Shown here: positions 53,235 to 61,970 of the stretch, in pieces
Numbering within the stretch: position 1 is the first letter of the stretch
Layout of the letters: each line of letters starts with the position of its first letter
Assembly: GCF_036884845.1 (NCBI RefSeq)
Contig: NZ_CP145732.1
Location: 496,001-560,000, forward strand
Reading direction: 5' to 3'
Source: Pseudomonas sp. MAG733B
GTDB taxonomy: Bacteria > Pseudomonadota > Gammaproteobacteria > Pseudomonadales > Pseudomonadaceae
Length of the DNA: 64,000 nt
Position numbers and translations under genes: made by a program
The notes under the pieces: model-generated
Database searches by the model: none
The model's input: the letters and a program-made list of their open reading frames with translations, nothing else
Told to the model about the DNA's origin: nothing

Positions 53235-54034
53235 GCCGTTTACCCCGAGCGCCCGCCGAGGCGGTGATCGAAGTCCGTGGGCTGTGTAATCGCTTCGGCC
53301 GTCAGAGCGTGCATGAAAACCTTGATCTGGATTTGTACAAGGGTGAAATCCTCGCCGTGGTCGGCGGCTCCGGCAGCGGCAAATCGGTGCTGCTGCGCAG
53401 TATCGTCGGCTTGCGCCAGCCCAGCGAGGGCGTGGTGAGAGTCTTTGGGCAGAACCTGCCGACGTTGCCGGAACACGAGCGTTCGCTGATTGAACGGCGC
53501 TTCGGCGTGCTGTTCCAGAAAGGCGCCCTGTTCTCTTCGCTGACCGTGACCGAGAACGTCGCCCTGCCCCTGATCGAACACGCCGGCCTGAGCCGAGAAG
53601 ATGCTGAGCATCTGGCTGCCGTGAAGCTGGCCCTGGCTGGATTGCCGCTTTCTGCGGCGGATAAATACCCCGCCTCGCTGTCCGGCGGCATGATCAAGCG
53701 CGCCGCTCTGGCACGGGCCTTGGCGCTGGACCCGGACATCCTGTTTCTCGACGAGCCCACCGCCGGCCTCGATCCGATCGGCGCCGCTGCGTTCGATCAG
53801 TTGATCCTGACCCTGCGCGATGCCTTGGGCTTGAGTGTGTTCCTGGTGACCCACGACCTCGACACGCTCTACACCATCACCGATCGGGTGGCGGTGCTGG
53901 CGCAGAAAAAAGTGCTGGTGGCCGACGCCATCGACAAGGTTTCGGAAACCGACGATGCGTGGATTCACGAATACTTCCATGGCCCTCGCGGCCGCGCGGC
54001 GCTGACGGCCGCAAAACAGCTCAACGAGGTCTGA
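53231..54034 (+). CDS. MlaF-type ABC ATPase
   Basis: This 267-residue ATPase begins at a GTG that overlaps the permease stop. It has Walker A GGSGSGKS, the ABC signature LSGGMIKRAALARAL, Walker B ILFLDEPTAGLDP and the switch HD in VFLVTHDLDTLY. The LSGGM variant is characteristic of MlaF-type proteins. Together with the permease, the MCE protein and the lipoprotein it forms a complete transporter. Confidence 0.95.
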   Translation: MSRLPRAPAEAVIEVRGLCNRFGRQSVHENLDLDLYKGEILAVVGGSGSGKSVLLRSIVGLRQPSEGVVRVFGQNLPTLPEHERSLIERRFGVLFQKGALFSSLTVTENVALPLIEHAGLSREDAEHLAAVKLALAGLPLSAADKYPASLSGGMIKRAALARALALDPDILFLDEPTAGLDPIGAAAFDQLILTLRDALGLSVFLVTHDLDTLYTITDRVAVLAQKKVLVADAIDKVSETDDAWIHEYFHGPRGRAALTAAKQLNEV

Positions 54035-54035
54035 C

Positions 54036-54974
54036 ATGGAAACCCGAGCCCATCATGTATTGATCGGCCTGTTCACCGTGATTGTGGTGGCGGGCGCCCT
54101 GCTCTTTGGTCTGTTTCTGGCCAAGTCCAGCGTCGACCGGGAGTTCAAGGATTACCAGGTCGTCTTCAACGAGGCCGTCAGTGGCCTGTCCAACGGCAGT
54201 TCGGTGCAGTACAGCGGGATCAAGGTCGGCGATGTGATCTCGCTACGCCTGGACCCCAAAGACCCGCGCCGGGTATTGGCGCGAATCCGTCTGGGTGGCG
54301 ACACGCCGGTCAAGGAAGACACCCAGGCCAAGCTGGCGCTGACCGGTGTCACCGGGACGTCGATCATCCAGCTCAGCGGCGGCACGCCACAAAGCCCGAC
54401 GCTCAAGGGCAAGGATGGCAACCTGCCGACCATCGTCGCGTCGCCCTCGCCTATCGCCCGTTTGCTCAACGACAGCAACGACCTGATGGCCGGCGTGACC
54501 ACGCTGATGCACAACGCCAACCTGATGTTTTCCACGGAGAACATCGAGCGCATCAGCAAGACCCTTGATCATCTGGAACAAACCACCGGGGTCATTGCCG
54601 AGCAGCGCGGCGATATTCGTCAGGCCATGCAGCAACTGGCGTCGGTCGGTAAACAGGCCGGCACCATGATGGAACAGACTTCGGCGCTGATGCGCAACGC
54701 CAACGGCTTGCTCAACGATCAGGGCAAGCAGATGTTCGGCAGCGCTGAGCACGCGATGAAGTCGCTGGAACAAAGCAGCGCGACGATCAACAAATTGCTG
54801 AGCGCCAATCAGGACTCGATCAACAACGGCATGCAGGGCCTCAACGGCCTGGCCCCGGCGGTGCGCGAGTTGCGTGAAACCCTGACCTCGCTGCGCGCCA
54901 TCGCTCAACGCCTGGAGGCCAACCCCAGCGGTTACCTGCTGGGCAGTGACAAGCACAAGGAATTCACCCCATGA
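54036..54974 (+). CDS. MCE-domain (MlaD-type) substrate-binding protein
   Basis: This 312-residue protein has one N-terminal membrane helix (VLIGLFTVIVVAGALLFGLFLA), one MCE domain (about residues 40-125, SGLSNGSSVQYSGIKVGDV and LTGVTGTSIIQLSGG) and a long helical C-terminal part (about 150-300) with amphipathic repeats. MCE proteins form hexamers in the periplasm that carry lipid. The long helical tail is PqiB/LetB-like or Mce-like rather than the short MlaD form. Confidence 0.93.
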   Translation: METRAHHVLIGLFTVIVVAGALLFGLFLAKSSVDREFKDYQVVFNEAVSGLSNGSSVQYSGIKVGDVISLRLDPKDPRRVLARIRLGGDTPVKEDTQAKLALTGVTGTSIIQLSGGTPQSPTLKGKDGNLPTIVASPSPIARLLNDSNDLMAGVTTLMHNANLMFSTENIERISKTLDHLEQTTGVIAEQRGDIRQAMQQLASVGKQAGTMMEQTSALMRNANGLLNDQGKQMFGSAEHAMKSLEQSSATINKLLSANQDSINNGMQGLNGLAPAVRELRETLTSLRAIAQRLEANPSGYLLGSDKHKEFTP

Positions 54975-55597
54975 AGCTGACCCGTATCGCCCTCCTCGCC
55001 GGCTTCATGCTGATCAGCGCCTGCTCGATCCTGCCCAAGCCCGAGCCGTTCGATGTCTATCGGTTGCCTTCGACCCAGAGCAATGCGCCGAGCAGTCATG
55101 GCGCGGCGCAGAAATGGTCGTTGCGCCTGAACAAACCTTTGGCCAGCGAAGCGTTGAACAGGCCGGACATTGCAGTCATTCCTCAGGGCGACGTGATCAG
55201 CAGCTACAAGGGCTCGCGCTGGAGCGATCCGGCGCCGGTGCTGCTGCGCAATCGTCTGCTCGATGGTTTCCAGCGTGATGGTCGAGTGACGTTGCTGAGC
55301 ACCGATGACAGTCTTTTTCACGCCGACCTGGAGCTGGGTGGCCAGTTGCAGGCGTTCCAGACTGAATACCAGGGAACCAATGCCAGCGTGGTGGTGCGTC
55401 TGGATGCGTTGCTGGTGCGCGGCTACGACCAGCGAATCCTCGCCAGCCGCCGCTTCGAAGTGCGCCAGTCGTTGAGCGATGTGAAAGTGCCGTCGGTGGT
55501 GGCCGGGTTTGGCCAGGCCAGTAATCAATTGACGGCGCAGGTAGTGAATTGGGCGGTTGAGCAAGGGCAAAAGTTTGCGCCGCCACTGAGACCTTAA
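54971..55597 (+). CDS. ABC-type transport auxiliary lipoprotein (PqiC-like)
   Basis: This 208-residue protein has a lipoprotein signal with lipobox LISAC (Cys near residue 18) and the ABC_trans_aux pattern DVYRLPS, LASEALNRPDIAVIP and GSRWSDPAPVLLRNRLLDGF. It is an outer-membrane anchored partner of the MCE protein and overlaps that gene by four nt (ATGA). No Asp follows the Cys (CSI), so outer-membrane sorting is expected. Confidence 0.92.
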   Translation: MKLTRIALLAGFMLISACSILPKPEPFDVYRLPSTQSNAPSSHGAAQKWSLRLNKPLASEALNRPDIAVIPQGDVISSYKGSRWSDPAPVLLRNRLLDGFQRDGRVTLLSTDDSLFHADLELGGQLQAFQTEYQGTNASVVVRLDALLVRGYDQRILASRRFEVRQSLSDVKVPSVVAGFGQASNQLTAQVVNWAVEQGQKFAPPLRP

Positions 55598-55614
55598 ATT
55601 CCACACAGATCCAA

Positions 55615-55704
55615 TGTGGGAGCGGGCTTGCTCGCGAAAGCGGTGTGTCATTCAACATTAAAGTCGCCTGGCATGCCGCCTTCGCGAGCAAGCCCGCTCC
55701 CACA
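55615..55704. repeat. REP doublet, family 4
   Basis: Inverted 24-bp copies identical in core to those at 47586, between the convergent MCE operon and the SpmAB gene. Confidence 0.9.
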
Positions 55705-55715
55705 GGGTTTTGTGT

Positions 55716-56945
55716 TCAGCCGAAGAACCAGTAGCAAACCCCGATCGCGCCGAGCACCCCGGCCAGCTCCGCCAGCAACGCACACCCCACCGCATGCCGC
55801 GCCCGCTGGATGCCCACCGCGCCGAAGTACACCGCCAGCACATAGAACGTGGTTTCGGTACTGCCCTGCACCGTCGCCGCCACCAGTGCCGGGAAGCTGT
55901 CGACGCCTGAGGTCTTCATGGTTTCAATCAGCATCGCCCGCGCGGCGCTGCCGGAGAACGGCTTGACCATGGCGGTCGGCAACGCATCGACGAATCGCGT
56001 ATCCCAACCGGCCCACTCCACCAGATGACGGATGCCGTCCAGACCGAAATCCAGCGCGCCGGACGCCCGCAATACACCGACCGCACAGAGCATCGCCACC
56101 AGATACGGCAGCAGATTCTTCGCCACATCGAAGCCTTCTTTGGCGCCTTCGACGAACGCCTCGTAGACCTTCACCTTGCGCATCGCGCCGATGATCAGAA
56201 ACAGCATGATCAAGCCGAATAGCGTCAGGTTGCCGAGGATCGACGACAAACCGGCTAGGGCCGCCGCGGACATCGTCCCCAGCAGCGCCATGAAGCCACC
56301 GAGCATGAGTGCGCCGGGAATCAGGTACGCCAGCACCACCGGGTCCCAGACACGCAGGCGTTGCATGAAGGCCACCGACAGGAAGCCGACGATGGTCGAG
56401 CAACTGGTGGCCAGCAGGATCGGCAGGAACACCAGCGTCGGGTCGGGCGCGCCTTGCTGGGCGCGATACATGAAGATCGTCACCGGCAGCAGGGTCAGGG
56501 AGGATGCGTTGAGCACCAGGAACAGGATCTGCGCGTTACTGGCGATGGTGGCGCTGGGGTTGAGTTCCTGCAGGGCTTTCATGGCCTTCAGGCCGATCGG
56601 CGTCGCGGCGTTGTCCAGGCCCAGGCCGTTGGCGGCGAAGTTCAGGGTGATCAGGCCAATGGCGGGGTGGCCGGGCGGGACTTCCGGCATCAAGCGCAGA
56701 AACAGCGGGCCGAGGGCCTTGGCCAGCCACTCGACGATTCCGGCTTTCTCGGCGATGCGCAGAAAACCCAGCCAGAGGGTGAGGGTGCCGAACAGCAACA
56801 CCATCACTTCGACCGACAACTTGGCCATGGCGAAAATGCTTTCCACCATCGCCGCGAAGATCCCGGCGTTGCCGCCGATCAGCCACTGCGTCAGCGCCGA
56901 TATCGCGGCCACGATGAAGAAGCCAAGCCACAGGCCATTAAGCAT
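55716..56945 (-). CDS. SpmA-SpmB-like fused membrane protein
   Basis: This 409-residue protein has two nucleoside-recognition (Gate) domains: the first half resembles spore maturation protein SpmA (FAANGLGLDNAATPIGLKAM) and the second half SpmB (PYLVAMLCAVGVLRASGALD, TMKTSGVDSFPALVAATVQGSTETTFY). About ten hydrophobic segments are present. In non-sporeformers such fusions are of unknown function, probably transport. It stands alone on its strand. Confidence 0.87.
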   Translation of the reverse strand: MLNGLWLGFFIVAAISALTQWLIGGNAGIFAAMVESIFAMAKLSVEVMVLLFGTLTLWLGFLRIAEKAGIVEWLAKALGPLFLRLMPEVPPGHPAIGLITLNFAANGLGLDNAATPIGLKAMKALQELNPSATIASNAQILFLVLNASSLTLLPVTIFMYRAQQGAPDPTLVFLPILLATSCSTIVGFLSVAFMQRLRVWDPVVLAYLIPGALMLGGFMALLGTMSAAALAGLSSILGNLTLFGLIMLFLIIGAMRKVKVYEAFVEGAKEGFDVAKNLLPYLVAMLCAVGVLRASGALDFGLDGIRHLVEWAGWDTRFVDALPTAMVKPFSGSAARAMLIETMKTSGVDSFPALVAATVQGSTETTFYVLAVYFGAVGIQRARHAVGCALLAELAGVLGAIGVCYWFFG

Positions 56946-56995
56946 CAGTCAAATCCCCCAAAAGATGCGCGAATGATAGCGGGGTGGCCAGAAAC

Positions 56996-57025
56996 GACAA
57001 ACCCCGGATTTCTCCGGGGTTTGTC
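56996..57025. terminator. Strong hairpin, probable terminator of gltP
   Basis: GACAAACCCCGGA and TCCGGGGTTTGTC form a perfect 13-bp stem with a 4-nt loop. The T-run is short, so it may serve as a barrier or RNA-stability end as well as a terminator. Confidence 0.6.
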
Positions 57026-57042
57026 TGGACGCGCAACCGCTC

Positions 57043-57134
57043 CTGTAGGAGCAAGGCTTGCCCGCGATTGGGGCGCCTCGGTGTATCAGTTGCTCCGCGT
57101 TATCGTTCATCGCGGGCAAGCCATGCTCCTACAG
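57043..57134. repeat. REP doublet, family 1
   Basis: Inverted copies at 57043-57068 and 57109-57134, the same 26-bp unit as at 28050, directly after the gltP stop. Confidence 0.9.
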
Positions 57135-57143
57135 GGAATTGCG

Positions 57144-58475
57144 TTAGTTGCTGGAAACTTCACCAACCGGCAGCTTCTCTTTGCTGCGCCAGTGCGGCAG
57201 GGAGTTCCAGTAGCGCTGGCCCTTGGCATCGTCGTACATGCCTTCCCAGCGAGAGATAACCAGCACGGCCAAGGCGTTGCCGATCACGTTCAGTGCGGTA
57301 CGCGCCATGTCCATGATGCGGTCGACACCGGCGATGAACGCCAGGCCTTCCAGCGGAATACCGACGCTGCCCAGGGTGGCCAGCAGTACCACGAAGGACA
57401 CGCCCGGTACGCCGGCGATGCCTTTGGAGGTGACCATCAGGGTCAGCACCAGCAGCAGTTGCTGGCTGATCGACAGATCGATGCCGTAAAGCTGGGCAAT
57501 GAAAATTGCCGCGATGCTCTGGTACAGGGTCGAACCGTCGAGGTTGAACGAGTAGCCGGTCGGCACCACGAAGCTGCAAATGGCTTTCGGCGCGCCGTAG
57601 GCTTCCATCTTCTCGATCACGCGCGGCAGCACGGTTTCAGAGGAGGCGGTGGAGTAGGCCAGCACCAGCTCATCCTTGAAGATGCGCATCAGCTTGATCA
57701 CCGAGAAGCCGAACAGTCGAGCGATCAGGCCCAGCACCACGAAGGCGAAGAAGGCGATGGCGACGTAAACCAGGATCACCAGCTTGGCCAGTGGCAGCAG
57801 GGAGGCGAAGCCGAAGTTGGCCACGGTGACCGCGATCAGTGCGAAAACGCCGATCGGGGCGTAGTTCATGATCATGTGAGTGACCTTGAACATGCTTTCC
57901 GACACGCCCTGGAACATCGTGACCAGCGGATCACGCAGTTCAGGCTTGAGGCTCGACAGACCGAGACCGAACAACACCGAGAAGAAGATGATCGGCAGCA
58001 TTTCACCGCGAGCCATGGCCGCGAAGATGTTGGACGGGATCAGGTTGAGGATGGTTTCGATGAACGCGTGTTCATGCTGAACCTCGGCCGCCGTTGCCTG
58101 GTACTTGGAGATGTCCACAGTACCCAGCGTGCTCATGTCGATGCCGGCACCCGGATGGAACAGGTTGGCCAGCAGCAGGCCGACGACGATGGCGATGGTG
58201 GTGACGACTTCAAAGTAAAGGATGGTCTTGAGGCCGATGCTGCCGAGCTTCTTCGCATCACCGACGCCGGCAATACCGACGATCAACGAGGAGATCACGA
58301 TCGGGATCACAATCATCTTGATCAGACGGATAAAGATATCGCCCGCTGGTTGCAGGACGTTGCTGATCCACCAGGCTTTTTCGGCACTGAAATGGTTGAG
58401 CAGCGCACCGATTGCAATCCCCAATACCAGACCGATGAGGATCTGCCAGGCGAGGCTAAGCTTTGCCTTCTTCAT
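57144..58475 (-). CDS. gltP: Proton/glutamate-aspartate symporter
   Basis: This 443-residue DAACS-family carrier imports glutamate and aspartate. It has eight membrane segments with two re-entrant loops: the serine-rich hairpin is AYSTASSETVLPRVIE and the second contains GYSFNLDGSTLYQSIAAIFIAQ. MVTSKGIAGVPGVSFVVLLATL is a further family block. Length is normal. The leader contains an inverted repeat. In PAO1 gltP lies a few genes from algB, as here. Confidence 0.95.
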   Translation of the reverse strand: MKKAKLSLAWQILIGLVLGIAIGALLNHFSAEKAWWISNVLQPAGDIFIRLIKMIVIPIVISSLIVGIAGVGDAKKLGSIGLKTILYFEVVTTIAIVVGLLLANLFHPGAGIDMSTLGTVDISKYQATAAEVQHEHAFIETILNLIPSNIFAAMARGEMLPIIFFSVLFGLGLSSLKPELRDPLVTMFQGVSESMFKVTHMIMNYAPIGVFALIAVTVANFGFASLLPLAKLVILVYVAIAFFAFVVLGLIARLFGFSVIKLMRIFKDELVLAYSTASSETVLPRVIEKMEAYGAPKAICSFVVPTGYSFNLDGSTLYQSIAAIFIAQLYGIDLSISQQLLLVLTLMVTSKGIAGVPGVSFVVLLATLGSVGIPLEGLAFIAGVDRIMDMARTALNVIGNALAVLVISRWEGMYDDAKGQRYWNSLPHWRSKEKLPVGEVSSN

Positions 58476-58502
58476 ATCTTTACCCTTACTTCAGTTTGAC
58501 TC

Positions 58503-58555
58503 GGGCAGATGCATGAACCGGATCGCTTGTGGCGAAAAAGTCAGTGCGTCTGCCC
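58503..58555 (-). other. Inverted repeat in the gltP leader
   Basis: GGGCAGATGC (58503-58512) and GCGTCTGCCC (58546-58555) pair at nine of ten positions (the tenth can be G-U), 28 nt upstream of the gltP ATG. It may be an RNA stem in the leader or an operator. Confidence 0.45.
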
Positions 58556-59187
58556 CCGTATAAGGAGCCCCGGAGCGCTTGTTAGTGGCTCTCTGGCAGT
58601 CGAAAAAAGGCGCAACTATTCCGATGCAAGGAAGCGACGTCTAATGCCGTAAACGCCTACCCTATGCCGAATCGGCATGAGGTTTTTTACCTGTAAGCGA
58701 CGTCGCAATCAGTTCGAACACGACATTTCGGCAGGCATAAGTGCCGTGTACCGGCCATTGCAGGGCAGATTGAATGTTTTTTGATCAGTCAAACAAAGAA
58801 GGATTTTCGGCAAAATCCCACGGCGCGCGCGAACGAACCGCGACAAAAGAAGGGTGATTTTTCTCGATATACGGTCGCTGGCCAAATACCGGGAAAAGTA
58901 TTTTCCATTGATGGGCGAGGGGATTTGGCAAGAAGCCGAAAAAACAGAAGGAAACGCTCTCGTTCAGAGCCTTGCATGCAAGCTCTTCGCAAGTCCGTCG
59001 AGCCATGCTTGACCGGCGAACTTGCGTCGCAGCTTTTCCTGACCCGGCCCTTGCGCAGGCACTCCCTGTACCCGTAGGTCACTCCGCCCCTGCAACAGGC
59101 AGAACATCCCGACCCCTTGGTCATGCACCAACCTTCCTCAGGTGGGCGCAGAGGAAAGAAGCACGGCGCTTCTTTCGTATTCTGAAA
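58556..59187. other. Gene-poor gap with terminator-like hairpin
   Basis: No convincing gene is seen in this stretch. It holds a plus-strand terminator-like hairpin at 58664-58688 (ATGCCGA-A-TCGGCAT then TTTTTT), the repeated decamer AAGCGACGTC (58633 and 58696), and short stems at 58801-58818 and near 58898. The hairpin could end a small RNA starting near 58600. Short open frames here have no recognisable features. Confidence 0.5.
59155..59175 (-). terminator. Weak terminator after the Ivy-like gene
   Basis: AAAGAAGC and GCTTCTTT form an 8-bp stem with a 5-nt loop, 12 nt after the stop at 59188. The T-run is short on both strands. Confidence 0.4.
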
Positions 59188-59652
59188 TCAGTACCAGTTC
59201 GGGTCCTTCTTGAGCTGCTCCATCAACATTTCCTGCATACCCTGGTCCGGTTTGCCGAGGAAACGGTAGGTGGCATGTCGCGTCGGCGACTTGTCGGCCG
59301 GCAGCCCGGAAGGCACTTCGACCAGCATTGCGTAAGCGTCTTTCTTGTCGAAACTGACGGCGACGATCAAGCGTCGGTCAAGGCAAGTCGCCTGCGATTC
59401 GCACAGCGGTCCCACCAGATACTTGTCGCCGTCCTCTTCAACGGCATTCATTTGTTCGGCATCGCCGGACAGGTTCATCACCCATTCCGGCAGGCGTTCT
59501 TCTTTCTTCACCACGCCTTGCCAGGTTTCACGGTACTGCGGGTCTGCGTTCAAGAGCTCGTTGACCCGTGCCTGGCCGTCATTGGCGGCAATTGCCATGG
59601 CACTACCGCCCAGTAGCAGGGCGGCTGCCAGTGTCTTTAACGAAAAACTCAT
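59188..59652 (-). CDS. Ivy-like periplasmic lysozyme inhibitor
   Basis: This 154-residue secreted protein has a signal peptide (MSFSLKTLAAALLLGGSAMAIA) and resembles the inhibitor of vertebrate lysozyme family in the blocks WVMNLSG, YLVGPLCESQATCLDRRLIV, KDAYAMLVEVP and YRFLGKPDQGMQEMLMEQL. The classic CKPHDC loop, which enters the lysozyme active site, is replaced by CESQATC, so inhibition of C-type lysozyme is uncertain. Two nt separate it from the next small gene on the strand. The PAO1 locus beside algB has a similar gene. Confidence 0.8.
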   Translation of the reverse strand: MSFSLKTLAAALLLGGSAMAIAANDGQARVNELLNADPQYRETWQGVVKKEERLPEWVMNLSGDAEQMNAVEEDGDKYLVGPLCESQATCLDRRLIVAVSFDKKDAYAMLVEVPSGLPADKSPTRHATYRFLGKPDQGMQEMLMEQLKKDPNWY

Positions 59653-59654
59653 AT

Positions 59655-59819
59655 TCAGCCTCGACCGCGACGGCCAAAGAAGAAGGAAGCAATGAACATC
59701 ACCAGGAACACGACAAAGAGAATCTTGGCGATACCCGTGGCGGTGCCCGCGATACCACCGAAGCCCAGTACGGCGGCAACAATGGCAATGATCAAGAATG
59801 TGATTGCCCAGCTCAACAT
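59655..59819 (-). CDS. DUF1328 small membrane protein
   Basis: Reading from the ATG at 59819 gives 54 residues: [20 protein letters not shown], then [20 protein letters not shown], then [14 protein letters not shown]. It has two membrane helices and a basic tail, the pattern of the YtjA/DUF1328 family, often envelope-stress induced. Too short for usual ORF cut-offs but clearly conserved in form. It lies just upstream of the Ivy-like gene, in the same direction. Confidence 0.92.
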   Translation of the reverse strand: MLSWAITFLIIAIVAAVLGFGGIAGTATGIAKILFVVFLVMFIASFFFGRRGRG

Positions 59820-59891
59820 GGTGATTCTCCTTACGCTTCTATTTAGAGGTATTGCGTTTCCCGGCGCAGCGATCGCGCCAAGTGTTTGAAC

Positions 59892-60179
59892 TTAGAACAC
59901 CCAGCGTTCCTGACGTGGCGATTCATCCATTGCCTGGTGCTGGTCGACGTCCATCATCCGCATCGCAGTGCTGTCGGCCATACCGCTGGTGGCGGCGCTG
60001 AAGTGGGTTTGGGTCGGGTGTTGAAACGACACGCTTGGCCCTTCTTGCTGCTGGCTCTGCTCCCAGCGCAGAAACTGTTGGCCGCCGATCAGCGTGATCG
60101 ACAGCGCCAGTACTGCAAACAGACCTTGCTGGAGAAGCAGTGGCGAGAGTTGCAATTGGGTGGCACGTTGGCGATTCAT
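59892..60179 (-). CDS. Small single-helix membrane protein, unknown function
   Basis: This 95-residue protein has one hydrophobic helix (LFAVLALSITLIGGQQF, about residues 20-36) and a Gln/Met/His-rich polar tail with MADSTAMRMMDVDQHQAMDE. I do not recognise a family. It begins near the algB upstream region and heads the three small genes on this strand; PAO1 has a hypothetical gene in the same place. Coding status is likely but not certain. Confidence 0.65.
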   Translation of the reverse strand: MNRQRATQLQLSPLLLQQGLFAVLALSITLIGGQQFLRWEQSQQQEGPSVSFQHPTQTHFSAATSGMADSTAMRMMDVDQHQAMDESPRQERWVF

Positions 60180-60327
60180 CCTGAAGCTCCTCCCACGCGG
60201 GGGTAATCGGGTTGAGGGCGTTTTGTTGGTGCCCTGCGTTAATCAGGTTATTGCAGCCCGCATGCCAGTTTTTTTATCTTAGAAAATCGTTATAAATCAA
60301 ATAGTTAGTTTAGTGAGGAAAAGCCCT

Positions 60328-60378
60328 TCGTGCGCATCCTGCACGATGCCCCCTGACGCGGTCGTGCGATATGCACGA
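60328..60378. promoter_or_regulatory. Two tandem TCGTGC/GCACGA inverted repeats upstream of algB
   Basis: TCGTGC-N7-GCACGA (60328-60346) and TCGTGC-N5-GCACGA (60362-60378) lie 34 bp apart in the 434-bp gap between the small membrane gene and algB. Twin copies suggest an operator for a dimeric regulator. No sigma-54 -24/-12 element with correct spacing was found nearby. The rest of the gap shows an A+T-rich stretch at 60270-60315. Confidence 0.5.
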
Positions 60379-60613
60379 TCGCGTTGGCAGAGATCGCAAT
60401 CTTTTTGAATGAGAGGAGGGCGCGGCTGTCAGAAATGGACGTGATTCATCGTCTGAAAGGCTGTTACCTATAAAAGGCCTGCAAAATCAGGCGAAAACCG
60501 GCGGGCAGGGAGATAACTAACCTGACATGACGGGAATGGATCAGAATGAACCATGCAACTTGCCCGATTTTTCCGGGACTAAACCAACACTATTCATTAA
60601 GGAGCGTAGGAAA

Positions 60614-61960
60614 ATGGAATCAGCCACTGAGCATCAAGGCCGTATTCTTCTGGTGGATGATGAGTCCGCCATCCTGCGTACCTTCCGCTATTGCCTCGAA
60701 GACGAGGGCTACAGCGTGGCGACGGCCAACAGCGCCGCACAAGCGGACGCGCTGCTGCAACGTCAGGTCTTCGACTTGTGCTTCCTCGATTTGCGCCTGG
60801 GTGAAGACAACGGCCTCGACGTTTTGGCCCAGATGCGCATTCAGGCGCCGTGGATGCGCGTGGTGATCGTCACCGCGCACTCTGCCGTGGATACCGCCGT
60901 CGATGCCATTCAGGCCGGTGCCGCCGATTACCTGGTCAAACCGTGCAGCCCCGATCAATTACGCCTGGCCACGGCCAAGCAACTGGAAGTGCGGCAATTG
61001 TCGGCGCGCCTGGAGGCCCTCGAAGGCGAGGTGCGCAAACCCAAGGATGGCCTGGACTCCCACAGCCCGGCCATGAAAGTGGTCCTCGAAACCGCGCGGC
61101 AGGTCGCGACTACCGACGCCAATATCTTGATTCTCGGCGAATCCGGCACCGGTAAAGGCGAGTTGTCCCAGGCGATTCACGGTTGGAGCAAGCGGTCGAA
61201 GAAATCCTGCATCACCATCAACTGCCCGTCGCTGACCGCTGAACTCATGGAAAGCGAGCTGTTCGGCCACAGTCGTGGCGCATTCACCGGCGCCAGCGAA
61301 AGTACTTTGGGGCGGGTCAATCAAGCCGATGGCGGAACATTGTTTCTCGACGAGATCGGCGATTTTCCGCTGGTTTTACAGCCAAAATTGCTGCGCTTCA
61401 TTCAAGACAAGGAATACGAGCGTGTAGGCGATCCGGTCACCCGCCGCGCCGATGTGCGTATTCTCGCCGCCACCAACCAGAACCTCGAAGACATGGTCCG
61501 CGATGGTCGTTTCCGCGAAGACTTACTCTATCGCCTGAACGTCATCACTTTGCATTTGCCACCGCTCCGTGAGCGCAGGGAGGACATTCTCAACCTTGCC
61601 GACCGCTTCCTGGCGCGCTTCGTCAAAGAGTACGCACGTCCGGCCCGAGGCTTCAGCGATGAGGCTCGGGAGGCGCTGCTGGGTTATCGCTGGCCGGGGA
61701 ACATTCGCGAACTGCGCAATGTGGTGGAGCGGGCGAGCATCATTTGCCCTCAGGAGCGGGTTGAGATCAGCCACTTGGGCATGGCTGAAGCACCGGTCAA
61801 CAATGCACCACGCATCGGCGCCGCCTTGAGCCTCGATGAGTTGGAAAAGGCTCACATCGGCGCGGTCCTCGCCACCGCCGGCACACTGGATCAAGCCGCC
61901 AAGACCCTGGGTATTGACGCGTCGACGCTGTACCGCAAACGCAAACAGTACAACTTGTGA
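60614..61960 (+). CDS. algB: NtrC-family response regulator AlgB
   Basis: This 448-residue regulator controls alginate genes with KinB. The receiver domain has Asp15-Asp16 and phospho-acceptor Asp59 (FLDLRLG). The AAA+ domain has Walker A GESGTGKGE and the sigma-54 contact loop RGAFTGAS. A Fis-type helix-turn-helix ends the protein (LDQAAKTLGIDASTLYRKRK). I start at MESATEHQGRILLVDDE, with AAGGAG at 9 nt. kinB follows after 10 nt. In P. aeruginosa AlgB activates algD without needing phosphorylation; I take this from the literature on that species. Confidence 0.95.
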   Translation: MESATEHQGRILLVDDESAILRTFRYCLEDEGYSVATANSAAQADALLQRQVFDLCFLDLRLGEDNGLDVLAQMRIQAPWMRVVIVTAHSAVDTAVDAIQAGAADYLVKPCSPDQLRLATAKQLEVRQLSARLEALEGEVRKPKDGLDSHSPAMKVVLETARQVATTDANILILGESGTGKGELSQAIHGWSKRSKKSCITINCPSLTAELMESELFGHSRGAFTGASESTLGRVNQADGGTLFLDEIGDFPLVLQPKLLRFIQDKEYERVGDPVTRRADVRILAATNQNLEDMVRDGRFREDLLYRLNVITLHLPPLRERREDILNLADRFLARFVKEYARPARGFSDEAREALLGYRWPGNIRELRNVVERASIICPQERVEISHLGMAEAPVNNAPRIGAALSLDELEKAHIGAVLATAGTLDQAAKTLGIDASTLYRKRKQYNL

Positions 61961-61970
61961 GCCGCCACCG

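Noticed and set aside
58781..59077. 98-codon plus-strand ORF downstream of the gltP region
   Set aside because: It is basic and low in hydrophobic pattern, has no ribosome site and no family likeness; overlapping frames on the other strand are equally open.
60379..60400. Sigma-54 -24/-12 promoter TTGGCAGAGATCGCAATC before algB
   Set aside because: GG and GC are separated by 8 nt instead of the required 10, so it cannot serve as such a promoter.
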